A stretch of DNA of 64,000 nucleotides from Okapia johnstoni (lineage: Eukaryota > Chordata > Mammalia > Artiodactyla > Giraffidae): positions 96,167,461 to 96,231,460 of the forward strand of contig CM044307.1 of the NCBI GenBank assembly GCA_024291935.2. The letters are read 5' to 3'. Position 1 is the first letter of the stretch; each line of letters begins with the position of its first letter. Shown here piece by piece: positions 22,167 to 31,290 of this stretch. The translations under genes were made by a program, and so were the position numbers. The notes under the pieces are model-generated. The model was not told the DNA's origin. It saw only the letters and a list, made by a program, of their open reading frames with translations, and made no database searches.

Positions 22167-22375
22167 GTATGTGTGCTCAGTCGCTCAGTCATGCCTGACT
22201 CTTTGCAACTTCATGCCAAGTCCTCTGTCCTTGGAAGTTCCCAGGCAAGAATACTGGAGTGGTTAGCCATTCCTTTCTCCAGGGGATCTTTCTTACCCAG
22301 GGATAGAACTCTTGTCTCCTGCAAGTCTCCTACATTGGCAGGCAAATTCTTTACCACCAGGCTTCCTGGAAGGAT
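22167..22375 (-). mobile_element. Bov-tA SINE (cluster member 1)
   Basis: Antisense, from gtgctcagtcgctcagtcatgcctgactc to ggcaaattctttaccaccaggcttcctgg. It faces the next two SINEs. Confidence 0.92.
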
Positions 22376-22377
22376 CC

Positions 22378-22499
22378 CGGGCTTCCCCGGTAACTCAGCT
22401 GGTTAAACAATCCGCCTGCAATGCAGGAGACCCTGGTTCAATTCCTGGGTCAGGAAGTTCCCCTGGAGAAGGGATAGGCCACTTACTCCAGTAGTCTTG
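22378..22499 (+). mobile_element. Bov-tA tRNA-head monomer (cluster member 2)
   Basis: Only the tRNA-like half is present, from gggcttccccggtaactcagctgg to ttactccagtagtcttgg. It is directly joined to a full element. The same head-plus-full arrangement recurs at 28.07 kb, so this is probably a dimeric Bov-tA subfamily and not two independent insertions. Confidence 0.85.
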
Positions 22500-22713
22500 G
22501 ACTTCCCTGGTGGCTCAGATGGTAAAGAATCTGCCCGCATGCTAGAGACCTAGATTCAATCTCTGGGTTGGGAAGATCCCTTGGATGAGGACATGGCAAC
22601 CCACTCCAGTATTCCCGCCTGGAGAATCTCCATGGACAGAGGAGCCTGGCGGGCTACAGTCCATTGGGTCACAAACAGCCAGGCACAACTGAGAGACTAA
22701 GCACAGCACACAT
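22500..22713 (+). mobile_element. Bov-tA SINE (cluster member 3)
   Basis: Full element, from acttccctggtggctcagatggtaaag to caggcacaactgagagactaagcacagcac. Confidence 0.92.
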
Positions 22714-24057
22714 ATAGGGTATAGTCAGTATGTATAACTACCCTGTAGGATAACAGATCTGGTTTTTAAATCTTCTTGAAAAAGTTTTGATAGTTTAAAT
22801 AGGAAAACAGACTGATGCTTATATTGCCAACATAAATTTACTTGTAAAAATATCTTAATCAGTGTAGCAATTCTCTAGGGGGGAAAAAAGTTGATGTTTC
22901 ATTGCCTTGCAAACATATTCAAATATATTTTACTCAACTTAGCATTAAAATTCATTGATGACAAACTTGCACAAATATCTTCAAGGCAAATTGAACATAG
23001 ACATCTATTCCTAAAGAATGAGATTCTCCCTTGGGAGAGTGATAATTATGATAATCAGTTGTACAAAACTCTGAACAACAATGATAAAAAAATTAAAATT
23101 TCATGGTTGAGGAAAATAAAAGAATAATTTTCAATCTTCTCTTCTCTCTTTCATATTTCTGTCACAATCCCTAAGGTAAAGACCTATCAAATATTACATT
23201 TGGTCCTGAAGACAATAATCTTTGAATAAAAGGAACAAATTAATAACTGCTCAAAATTAAACCTACTATGTGAATAACCTTATCATATTCCATATTCTTA
23301 CATACTGTTAAATCAGCTCATCACAAATCTTTATCATAAGAACGATGCTGACTTGAAAAGGTCATGAATCCAGCATATGATTGCAATTTGACCTTCAGTG
23401 TTTTTTTTTAATTGGTTGAATAGTTATCTGTTCTTTCTCCTATCCTGGAAACCTCTAAGAAAATGAGGATAGACAGCACAGAGAACCAATACAACTGAAA
23501 ATGTTCCTTTTTATTGTTTTATGAATTCATAGACTTTAAATACTTTGGTAAACATAATCATAAAAATATGCATATTCAGATGGAATGGCAGCAATTCATA
23601 AATTAAGTGAAATTCAAGAAAGTCTTCTTTTAAAATCTGTTCCCTTTTTTCACAATATCAGTTGTCTCAGTAGTGTCAACTCTACATACGTTATAGGATT
23701 AGTTTATGTCCATTAAAAAGAAAAAATGATATTACGGTATGTTCCTTCTCTCATGTGTTTCATGGAAAATCAACCTCTGTAAGAATCTAATGGCCCAACA
23801 AGCCTGATTTCTTCAGATGCAACATCTATTTCTTAGACCTCTTCAGCACTGATTGGTCATCCATGGATTTGTGCAAGATTAAAAGATTTGAAACTCATTT
23901 TAATTTACTCAGGGATAGAAGGGCTTATTTCATCCAGAAGTATAAACAGCAACATAATACAAGTAAATTATTCTTAAAGTAAAAGGGCTAATGAAGTTTC
24001 ATAGACAATTTATAACTGGGACTGTTAGGTACAGAGAACATAGCACAACCTGACACT
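22714..24057. other. Unique AT-rich sequence, no gene seen
   Basis: A frame at 22891-23127 (78 codons) is AT-rich, without recognisable motifs or splice context. No repeat recognised. Confidence 0.45.
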
Positions 24058-24068
24058 GACTAGAGCTT

Positions 24069-24818
24069 CAGTTTCAGTTCAGTCACTCAGTCGTGTCTGA
24101 CTCTCTGCGACCCCATGAACTGCAGCATGCCAGGCCCCCCTGTCCATCACCAACTCCTGGAGACCACCCAAATCCATGTCCATTGAGTCGGTGATGCTGT
24201 CCAACCATCTCATCCTCTGTCGTCCCCTTCTCCTCCTGCCCTCATTCTTTCCCAGCATCAGAGTCTTTTCAAATGAGTCAGCTCTTCACATCAGGTGGAG
24301 TTTCAGCTTCAACATCAGTCCTTCCAATGAACACCCAGGACTGATCTCCTTTAGGATGGACTGGTTGGATCTCCTTGCAGTCCAAGAGACTCTCAAGAGT
24401 CTTCTCCAACACCACAGTTCAACAGCATCAATTCTTCGGCGCTCAGCTTTCTTCACAGTCCAACTCTCACATCCATACCTGACTACTGGAAAAACCATAG
24501 CCTTGACTAGACAGACCTTTGTCGGCAAGGTAATATCTCTGCTTTTTAATATGCTGTCTAGGTTGGTCATAACTTTCCTTCCAAGAAGTAAGCGTTTTTT
24601 AATTTCATGGCTGCAACCACCATCTTCAGTGATTTTGGAGCCCCCAAAAATAAAGTCTCTCACTGTTTCCACTGTTTCCCCATCTATTTGCCGTGAAGTG
24701 ATGGGACCAGATGCCATGATCTTAGTTTTCTGAATGTTAAGCTTTAAGCCAGCTTTTTCACTCTCCTCTTTCACCTTCATCAAGAGGCTCTTTAGTTCCT
24801 CTTCACTTTCTATCATAA
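24069..24818 (-). mobile_element. BovB (RTE LINE), 5'-truncated, 11-bp target-site duplication
   Basis: Minus-strand 3' part. The terminus is at 24069 (antisense tcagttcagtcactcagtcgtg) and truncation is just after the YADD region (antisense gagcctctttagttcctcttcactttc). The duplication gactagagctt is exact at 24058-24068 and 24819-24829. The C-terminal frame (24286-24816) is open for 176 codons: [75 protein letters not shown]. It has the FGGSK variant in place of FLGSK and a small deletion near 24296 that removes the QYFGHLMRR stretch. Confidence 0.97.
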
Positions 24819-24829
24819 GACTAGAGCTT

Positions 24830-24954
24830 ATTGAACTAATTTTGCTTTAATTTAAATGATCAGCTAAGACACATGGCAATCCACAAAAGAATCAAGCTTT
24901 TCAGAAAAAAATTAACTTGTAATCTTCATGATTTACAATTAGTAAACATATATG
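24830..24954. other. Unique sequence
   Basis: No feature recognised. Confidence 0.4.
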
Positions 24955-25176
24955 TGGGGCTTTTCAGGTGGCACTAATAAAGAATCTGCCTGCCAAGGCA
25001 AGAGGCACAAGAAATGCAGATTCGATCTCTGGGTCAGGATGATCCCCCAGAGTAGGAAATTGTGACCTGCTCCAGTATTCTTGCCTGGAAAATTCCATGG
25101 ACAGAGGAGCCTGGAAGGCTATAGTCCATGGTGTTGCAAAGAGTGGGACATGACTGATCGACTGAGCACACACTAA
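24955..25176 (+). mobile_element. Bov-tA SINE
   Basis: Diverged full-length copy: tggggcttttcaggtggcac, aaagaatctgcctgccaaggcaagagg, gattcgatctctgggtcagg, and gagtgggacatgactgatcgactgagcacac. Confidence 0.93.
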
Positions 25177-25281
25177 TATGTATGTCCTGACCAGTGAGAA
25201 ACAGGTAACGTGAGGCTGTTATATTAGAAGGTTCCACTTTAAGAGAGAAGTTTAGTACATTCTGAATTTATAATAATACAT

Positions 25282-25559
25282 GCTGCTGCTGCTGCTGCTA
25301 AGTCGCTTCAGTCGTGTCTGACTCTGTGCGACCCCACAGATGGCAGCCCACCAGGCTCCCCTGTCCCTGGGATTCTCCAGGCAAGAACACTGGAGTGGAT
25401 TGCCATTTCCTTCTCCAATGCATGAAAGTGAAAAGTGAAAGTGAAGTCTCTCAGTCGAATCCGACTCTTCGCGACCCCATGGACTGCAGTCCACCAGGCT
25501 CCTCTGTCCATGGGATTTTCCAGGCAAGAGTACTGGAGTGGGGTACCAGTGCCTTCTCC
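25282..25559 (-). mobile_element. Bov-A2 dimeric SINE with target-site duplication
   Basis: Antisense dimer with a (GCT)n tail, two monomers joined by ccaatgcatgaaagtgaaaagtgaaagtg, ending at gtaccagtgccttctcc. The flanking repeats ataataatacat (25270-25281) and ataataatgcat (25560-25571) differ at one base. Confidence 0.96.
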
Positions 25560-25571
25560 ATAATAATGCAT

Positions 25572-26245
25572 AGTTTCAGTATGATGCTTTATTAGGCTCT
25601 CTTTTTAAAATATTTTAAACTAATTTAAAATTATTCTCCAGTACACAACAAAAAATAAAACTCTTGCCACCCTTTTGGGTTGAGGCTCAGAATACAGTCT
25701 GCATATTTAGCGACTAGTTCAGTTTGGGTGGATACAACTTTCTGGTTGTTAAAAGTAAAATTAAATATGATTTCTCTTTTAAAGTTACATTTTGATTTTT
25801 CAATTACATAAATATTGAACGCACCCATGTACATATTGAAAGTAAAAAGCTATCTGCTCCTCTTATACTAATATCAAATATTCCACCAACTAATACTTCA
25901 TGAATGGACTGCCAAAGCCTATGGCTACCAAGATAATACATGGTTAAATGAACTGCTATTCTCAAGTTGAGTGAATTAGAAGTCTGTTTATCAAAGGTGA
26001 TACAGCAAAATTATTCTGCTCTTGTATGCTTATGAGTAAATGCACCTATTCTCTTGGCTTAAAAGTGGACAGAATAGCAAAATTCTCCCCTGCCCCCTCA
26101 TGTTTATATTCAGCAATATTTTGCCTTATCATTTATATCAGTTCTATATATAAACCTTCCCTTATCCAGGGAAATGTCTGACTCATAAAATTCTTATTTC
26201 TATTTAGCAAGAACATTCACCTTTCTAACAGCAAGGTTACTAAAA
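25572..26245. other. Unique AT-rich sequence
   Basis: No gene or repeat recognised. Confidence 0.45.
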
Positions 26246-26406
26246 GGGACAGAGGATGAGATGGCTGGGTGGCATCACCAAGTCAATGGATATGGGTTTG
26301 GGTGGACTCAGGGAGCTGGTGATGGACAGGGAGGCCTGGTGTGCTGTGGTTCACGGAGTGGCAAAGAGTCGGACACAACTGAGCAACTGAACTGAACTGA
26401 ACTGAA
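26246..26406 (+). mobile_element. BovB extreme 3' end
   Basis: 161 bp of the terminal region: gggacagaggatgagatggctgg, ggtggcatcaccaagtcaatgg, gagctggtgatggacagggaggcctgg, and gactgagcaactgaactgaactgaactg. It codes for nothing useful. It shows that very short 5'-truncated copies were inserted. Confidence 0.95.
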
Positions 26407-28051
26407 TTCGAGCAAACATTGAGAAGTTTCCAGGAATTTTTAATTGAATCAGATCTGATAAAAATTAATTAGCTACATCTGTCCTCACGACAGTCCTGAT
26501 GTGGGAACAATAATCAAATGAAAACTCTGTCAACAGAAATTGGCAGTGATAAAGACTTACTGCATCCCTCTCTCAAATGTAAATCCCCACTGCAAAGACA
26601 TTACAGAAAATGATGTTACAATGAGATGGATGATAAGTGACCTGCTGTGCTTGGAAACCAACCAATGCAGTCTAGGAACATCTAGCTTTTTTAAAAGCAA
26701 CAATGGGTAAAACTGGGAATTAATAACACCTAATGTCCCCTTGACTGATCAAAGTCTTAAAGGCATCATGCTTCACAGAGTGAACGATACATTGTCAGCA
26801 CATTTAAATACTGAAGGAAGACTTGTGTTTATGCATTCCTGTTATATAGATAACAGAAGAAGTGTAAGGGTGGAGAATTATAAGGATGGAAAATGATTTA
26901 TAGCTGATCATCATCAAAGAAAATTATACAACCATACTTTCTGCTGTCCTGTCCAAATTATGATTTTAATCCTTAAGATGTCCCTCAGTGCTGGCAGGGA
27001 ATTCTACTGTAATCTCTTTTTCACCTTAAAATGCATGAATGTATTTGTACTTAGGACCTGTGCTTGGATTCACGCATAGCTTTCATAGACTTGAGGTTTT
27101 TTTTTATTTAACACTTTACTAATAGGACTCTCACATTTTGTGTTGCCTATGCTAATCAAATCTCTATATTCCTCTACTTTCCCAAATAATTATTATCGCT
27201 TTCTTTTATTCTCCTGGTGTCTTCTCCTTTCATCTCTCAGTTTGAAGGTCTGGGTATATTATTTTACTAAAAAGGAAATGAAAACAATCAAAAGAGAATT
27301 TCCATCTCCTCCTGCAACCATATTCAACAACCTACATCTGTATACATATAAAGTTGGGTCTCCTCCTATTAAAATAAATAAATGTTTTTCATTTTATCTA
27401 AAACCACATAACCCACAGGGAACATAACTTCTACTTAATGCCTGGTCTACACAATCCCATGAAAAGCCAATAAATCTGCCTAATTGTGGAATGCAGTATT
27501 AGGAGACCCATTTTGCCCTTGCACCTGAGCTACAATCCCCATTCCACCTCTATTAGTACTAGAGGTAATATTTTAGGATCTCTGTCTATTCATTCTTTGT
27601 CTTATATTTCAGAACAAAAAAAATTTTAATGTTGTTTGTGAGTCCCTCCAAGACCTCAATAGCAATCTCTTAATTAAATATTTGGTGAAAGACTGAATAA
27701 GTGAAATGTGATTTTTAACATTTGTTTACATTTACCTAATCTACCAAGTAACCTTGATTTTTAAAATTTCCTGATTTTTACTTCCTTACCACAACTATGA
27801 TATTTCTCTTATCCAATTAATAGTAATGTGGATGGGTATAGGAATCTGCTTCAAGTAACACAGTGGTGCTCAAAGACTCAGTTTAGTTGAGAAAATAACT
27901 TAGAATGGCTCACAGTAAAGTGGTAAATTATAGATGACTCTACAGATTTGAGTTTTCACCCTCTCCCTACAACTTCAATTTACAGCTTGATTGAAGTCCT
28001 TAATTTTCTCCATATGCCACAATGAACAAATTCCACAATTTGTACTCCATT
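26407..28051. other. Unique sequence, no gene seen
   Basis: A 95-codon frame at 27140-27427 begins MLPMLIKSLYSSTF and is rich in Phe/Tyr/Ser. It lacks family resemblance and lies in AT-rich DNA, so I treat it as chance. No repeat recognised. Confidence 0.45.
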
Positions 28052-28069
28052 ACACTACTTCCCTGATCT

Positions 28070-28397
28070 GGGGCTTCCTTGGTAGCTCAGTTGGTAAAGA
28101 ATCCACCTGCAATGCAGGAGACCCTGGTTTGATTCCTGGGTCAGGAAGATCTGGGAAGATCCACTGAAGAAGGGATAGGCTACCCACTCCAGTATTTTGG
28201 GGCTTCTCTTGTGGCTCAGCTGGTAAAGAATCCACCTGCAATGCAGAAGACCTGGGTTCAATCCCTGGGTTGGGACGATCCCCTGGAGAAGAGAAAGGCT
28301 ACCCATTCCCACTCCAGTATTCTAGCCTGGAGAATTCCATGGACTGTGTACTCCATGGCGTCACAAAGAGTCAGAATGACTGAGTGACTTTCACTTC
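28070..28397 (+). mobile_element. Dimeric Bov-tA SINE with exact target-site duplication
   Basis: A tRNA-head monomer (28071-28198, ending ccactccagtattttgg) is followed by a full Bov-tA (ggcttctcttgtggctcagc ... gagtcagaatgactgagtgactttcacttc). One 11-bp duplication, acactacttcc, brackets the whole unit (28052-28062 and 28398-28408). Head and full element therefore inserted together as one dimer. Confidence 0.95.
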
Positions 28398-28408
28398 ACA
28401 CTACTTCC

Positions 28409-28997
28409 AACCAAGTCACTTACAAACAGCTCAGCTCAATTGTATCTCCCTTTAGGAATAAATATACACTTTAATTTCCCATGCTTATAGGAGTTTCAAA
28501 CTGAGAAGAATGAATTAAATTAACGTTTTCTAATATTGTTGATTTCAAGAAAATATTTTAGAAAGAGTTTTGGGGAAGTGGGGAAAATAGGAAAGAACTT
28601 TAGTGGATTCTCCACTTTCTACCAGAGCAAATCTGTATTTGCTTTCATTATTCATTGAGTTTTGTCATAACATTTGTTTAAGATATTCTTCTGCTAAAAC
28701 TTGTCTAAGTCCTCTTAATAGTTCTAAATGATTAAATAAAATATTATTGTTGAATATAGGAAAAAAGCATATAGACAATTTGTTACTCAAGGGTCTATGC
28801 TAAAGAGAGAAGTGGTACATTCTTCAGAAGAAAAACTGAGTAAAAGGCAAGTGATTAATTATACAATTATAGGGGAAAAAAGGAATGAGTAATAAATGAC
28901 AGAAGAATAAGAAAGAGTTGCAAAAGCACATATTCATCCCAACTATCATTACCCTACCGCCCTTAAGCATTTAGGAAACGAGCTTAACCAGATTTAG
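28409..28997. other. Unique AT-rich sequence
   Basis: No feature recognised. Confidence 0.4.
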
Positions 28998-29157
28998 ATG
29001 GGAGGGGGAGGGAGGTGGGAGGAGGGTTTGGGAGGGGGAGCACATGTGAATCCATGGCTGATTCATGTCGATGTATGGCAAAAACTACTACAATATTGTA
29101 AAGTAATTAGCCCCCAACTAAAATAAAAAAAAAAATAAAATAAAAAAAAAAATAAAA
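28998..29157 (+). mobile_element. Ruminant L1 3' end
   Basis: Sense 3' UTR end: the G-rich gggagggggagggaggtggg, gcacatgtgaatccatggctgattcatgtcgatgtatggc, acaatattgtaaagtaattagcccccaact, and A-rich tail aaataaaataaaa. The 5' side is truncated after about 160 bp. Confidence 0.9.
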
Positions 29158-29290
29158 GAATTCTGCAATTCATAGATGGAGAGATGAATTTAAAATCAAG
29201 TATAACTCATACTGCTTACTGAATAAATAATATCCTCATTATTCTCAGGCCTTTAAGGAAGTTCCACTTTAATATTATGGAGAGTATTTA
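29158..29290. other. Unique sequence
   Basis: No feature recognised. Confidence 0.4.
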
Positions 29291-29486
29291 ATGTAAAACT
29301 AAAAATAGAACTACCTTATGACCCAGCAATTTCACTCCTGGGTATATATCTCAAAAATACAAAACCACTAATTTGAAAAGATATACACACCCCAATGTTC
29401 ATGGCAGCATTATTTACAATGCTAAGATATGGATATACCCTAAATGTCCATAAACAGATGAACAGATAAAGAAGATGTGGTATATA

Positions 29487-29532
<46 letters not shown>
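29291..29532 (+). mobile_element. L1 ORF2 end/3' UTR, left part (split by BovB)
   Basis: Sense L1: aaatagaactaccttatgacccagcaatttcactcctgggtatatatc, catggcagcattatttacaatgc, and acagatgaacagataaagaagatgtggtatata. It passes into a (TG)n/(TA)n expansion at about 29483-29532. The right part continues at 30215. Confidence 0.88.
29483..29532. repeat. (TG)n(TA)n microsatellite inside L1
   Basis: tg run followed by two ta runs, located where intact L1 has a short tatata stretch. Confidence 0.9.
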
Positions 29533-29533
<1 letters not shown>

Positions 29534-29562
29534 GAATTCTTTAGCTGAGCTACCAGGAAAAC
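29533..29562 (-). mobile_element. Bov-tA head remnant (30 bp)
   Basis: gaattctttagctgagctaccaggaaaac matches the antisense tRNA head of Bov-tA (gattctttaccatctgagccaccagggaagc). The rest is absent, presumably lost by deletion within the adjoining simple repeat. Confidence 0.65.
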
Positions 29563-29570
29563 TATATATC

Positions 29571-30213
29571 AGTTCAGTTCAGTCACTCAGTCGTGTCCAA
29601 CTCTTTGCGACCCCATGAATTGCAGCACGCCAGGCCTCCCTGTCCATCACCAACTCCCGGAGTCTACCCAAACCCATGTCCATCGAGTCGGTGATGCCAT
29701 TGAACCATCTCATCCTCTGTCGTCCCCTTCTCCTCCTGCCCCCAATCCTACCCAGCATTAGGGTCTTTTCCAATGAGTCAACCCTTAGCATGAGGTGGCC
29801 AAAGTACTGGAGTTTCAGCTTCAATATCAGACCTTCCAATGAACACCCAGGATTGATCTCTTTTAGGATGGATTGATTGGATCTCTTTGCAGTCCAAGGG
29901 ACTCTCAAGAGTCTTCTCCAACACCACAGTTCAAAAGCATCAATTCTTCGGCGCTCAGCTTTCTTCACCGTCCAACTCTCACATCCATACATGACCACTG
30001 GAAAAACCATAGCCTTGACTAGACCGACTTTTGTTGGCAAAGTAATGTCTCTGCTTTTAAATATGCTATCTAGGTTGGCCATAACCTTCCTTCCAAGGAG
30101 TAAGTGTCTTTTAATTTCATGGCTGCAGTCACCATCAGCAGTGATTCTGGAGCCCAAAAAAACAAAGTCTGACACTGTTTCCACTGTTTCCCCATCTATT
30201 TCCCATGAAGTGA
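29571..30213 (-). mobile_element. BovB (RTE LINE) nested in L1
   Basis: Minus-strand C-terminal part, from the antisense 3' terminus (agttcagttcagtcactcagtcgtg) to tttcccatgaagtgatgg. It is the least damaged copy: 201 codons are open without a break (29579-30184), from [24 protein letters not shown] through [32 protein letters not shown] and the basic [13 protein letters not shown] to the end [14 protein letters not shown]. This suggests it is the youngest BovB here. It interrupts the plus-strand L1. Confidence 0.97.
29579..30184 (-). pseudogene. BovB ORF C-terminal domain, uninterrupted
   Basis: Open C-terminal third of the BovB protein, downstream of the RT palm. Cysteine-containing motif YGCESWT, aromatic/basic [31 protein letters not shown], and an Arg-rich [13 protein letters not shown] followed by the [12 protein letters not shown] region and [13 protein letters not shown]. 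Endonuclease and RT are both missing, so it cannot act alone. The first methionine replaces a valine of the ETVETV region and is not a native start. Confidence 0.9.
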
Positions 30214-30214
30214 T

Positions 30215-30710
30215 GGAATATTAGTCATAGGAAGAATGAAATTTTGCCGTTTGCAACAACATGGATGACCATGGGGAGTATTATGCTTAGTGAAATAAGT
30301 CAGACAGAGAAAGACAAATACTGTATGATATTACTAATATGTAGAATTTAAAAAATACAACAAACTAATGAATATAACAAAAAACCAAACAAAAACAGAC
30401 CCACAGATACAGAGAACAAACTAGTGTCTACCAGTGGGGAGAGGAAAGGGGCAGGGGCAATAGAGGGTAAGGGATTAAGGGGTACAAACTGTTTTATGTA
30501 AAATAAGTTACTAGGATATGGTGGATAATATAGGGGGTCTGGCCAAAATTTTATAACTGTAAGTGGAATATAACCTTCAAAAATTGTGAATCATTATATT
30601 GTATACCTGACCTTACATAATAGAGTTATATAATAGAGTTACATAACAGAACTTACATAATCCAGTGTAGAGCAGTAAAAATAAGTAAATAAATAAAATA
30701 AGGAAGGAGA
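30215..30710 (+). mobile_element. L1 ORF2 end/3' UTR, right part
   Basis: Resumes after the BovB: ggaatattagtcataggaagaatgaaattttgccgtttgcaacaacatgg, tattatgcttagtgaaataagtcagacagagaaagacaaatactg, acagagaacaaactagtgtctaccagtgggg, and an A-rich end ataagtaaataaataaaataagg. Confidence 0.88.
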
Positions 30711-30711
30711 T

Positions 30712-31290
30712 ATGTTCATGCAAAAACCTGTATATGAATGTTTATATCAACTTTTATTTTATTTCTAAAACTTGGAAGTGACCAAGATATCCTTCAATAA
30801 GTGAGTGGATAAACAGGTGCATTTGTACAATGGAATATTATACAGTGATTTTAAAAATGAGCTATTGAACCAGGAAAAGACATGGAAGCAACTTAAATGC
30901 ATATTGGTAAAAGGCCAAACTATAGAGACAGCAAAAGATCAATGGTCCCCAGGAGCTTGGGGTGGGGAGGAAAGGATGAATGGATGGAGCATAGGGGATT
31001 TTTAGCACAGTGAATATACTCTGTGTGGTATTATAATGGCAGATATATGTCATTATATATTTGTCAAACTATAGACTGTACAACACAAAGAGAAAGTGTG
31101 AGCTGAAGACTTTAAATAATAATAATGTGTCAATATTGGCCCATCAATTGTTAACAAATGTACCACTTTAATGCAAGAAGTGGAAATGGGAGGAGAGGAG
31201 GGGAGATGCAAATGGGAACTCTGCACTTTCTGCCCAATTTTTCTGAAAACCAAAACTGCTCAGAAGTAAATAAAGTCTATTTTTAAGGTC
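30712..31290 (+). mobile_element. Second, older L1 3' end
   Basis: A different L1 in the same orientation: aaaaacctgtatatgaatgtttatatc, ttggaagtgaccaagatatccttcaataagtgagtggataaacagg, ggaatattatacagtgatttt, ccaaactatagagacagc, caacacaaagagaaagtg, gtcaatattggcccatcaattgttaacaaatgtaccac, and caaaactgctcagaagtaaataaagtctat. It repeats part of ORF2 already seen in the upstream L1, so it is a separate copy. Confidence 0.85.

Noticed and set aside
27140..27427. 95-codon frame starting MLPMLIKSL
   Set aside because: AT-rich chance frame, no recognised motif, no splice context and no neighbouring exons.
29579..30184. 201-codon open frame as a host gene
   Set aside because: It is the C-terminal part of a BovB inserted in an L1, without a native start, endonuclease or RT.
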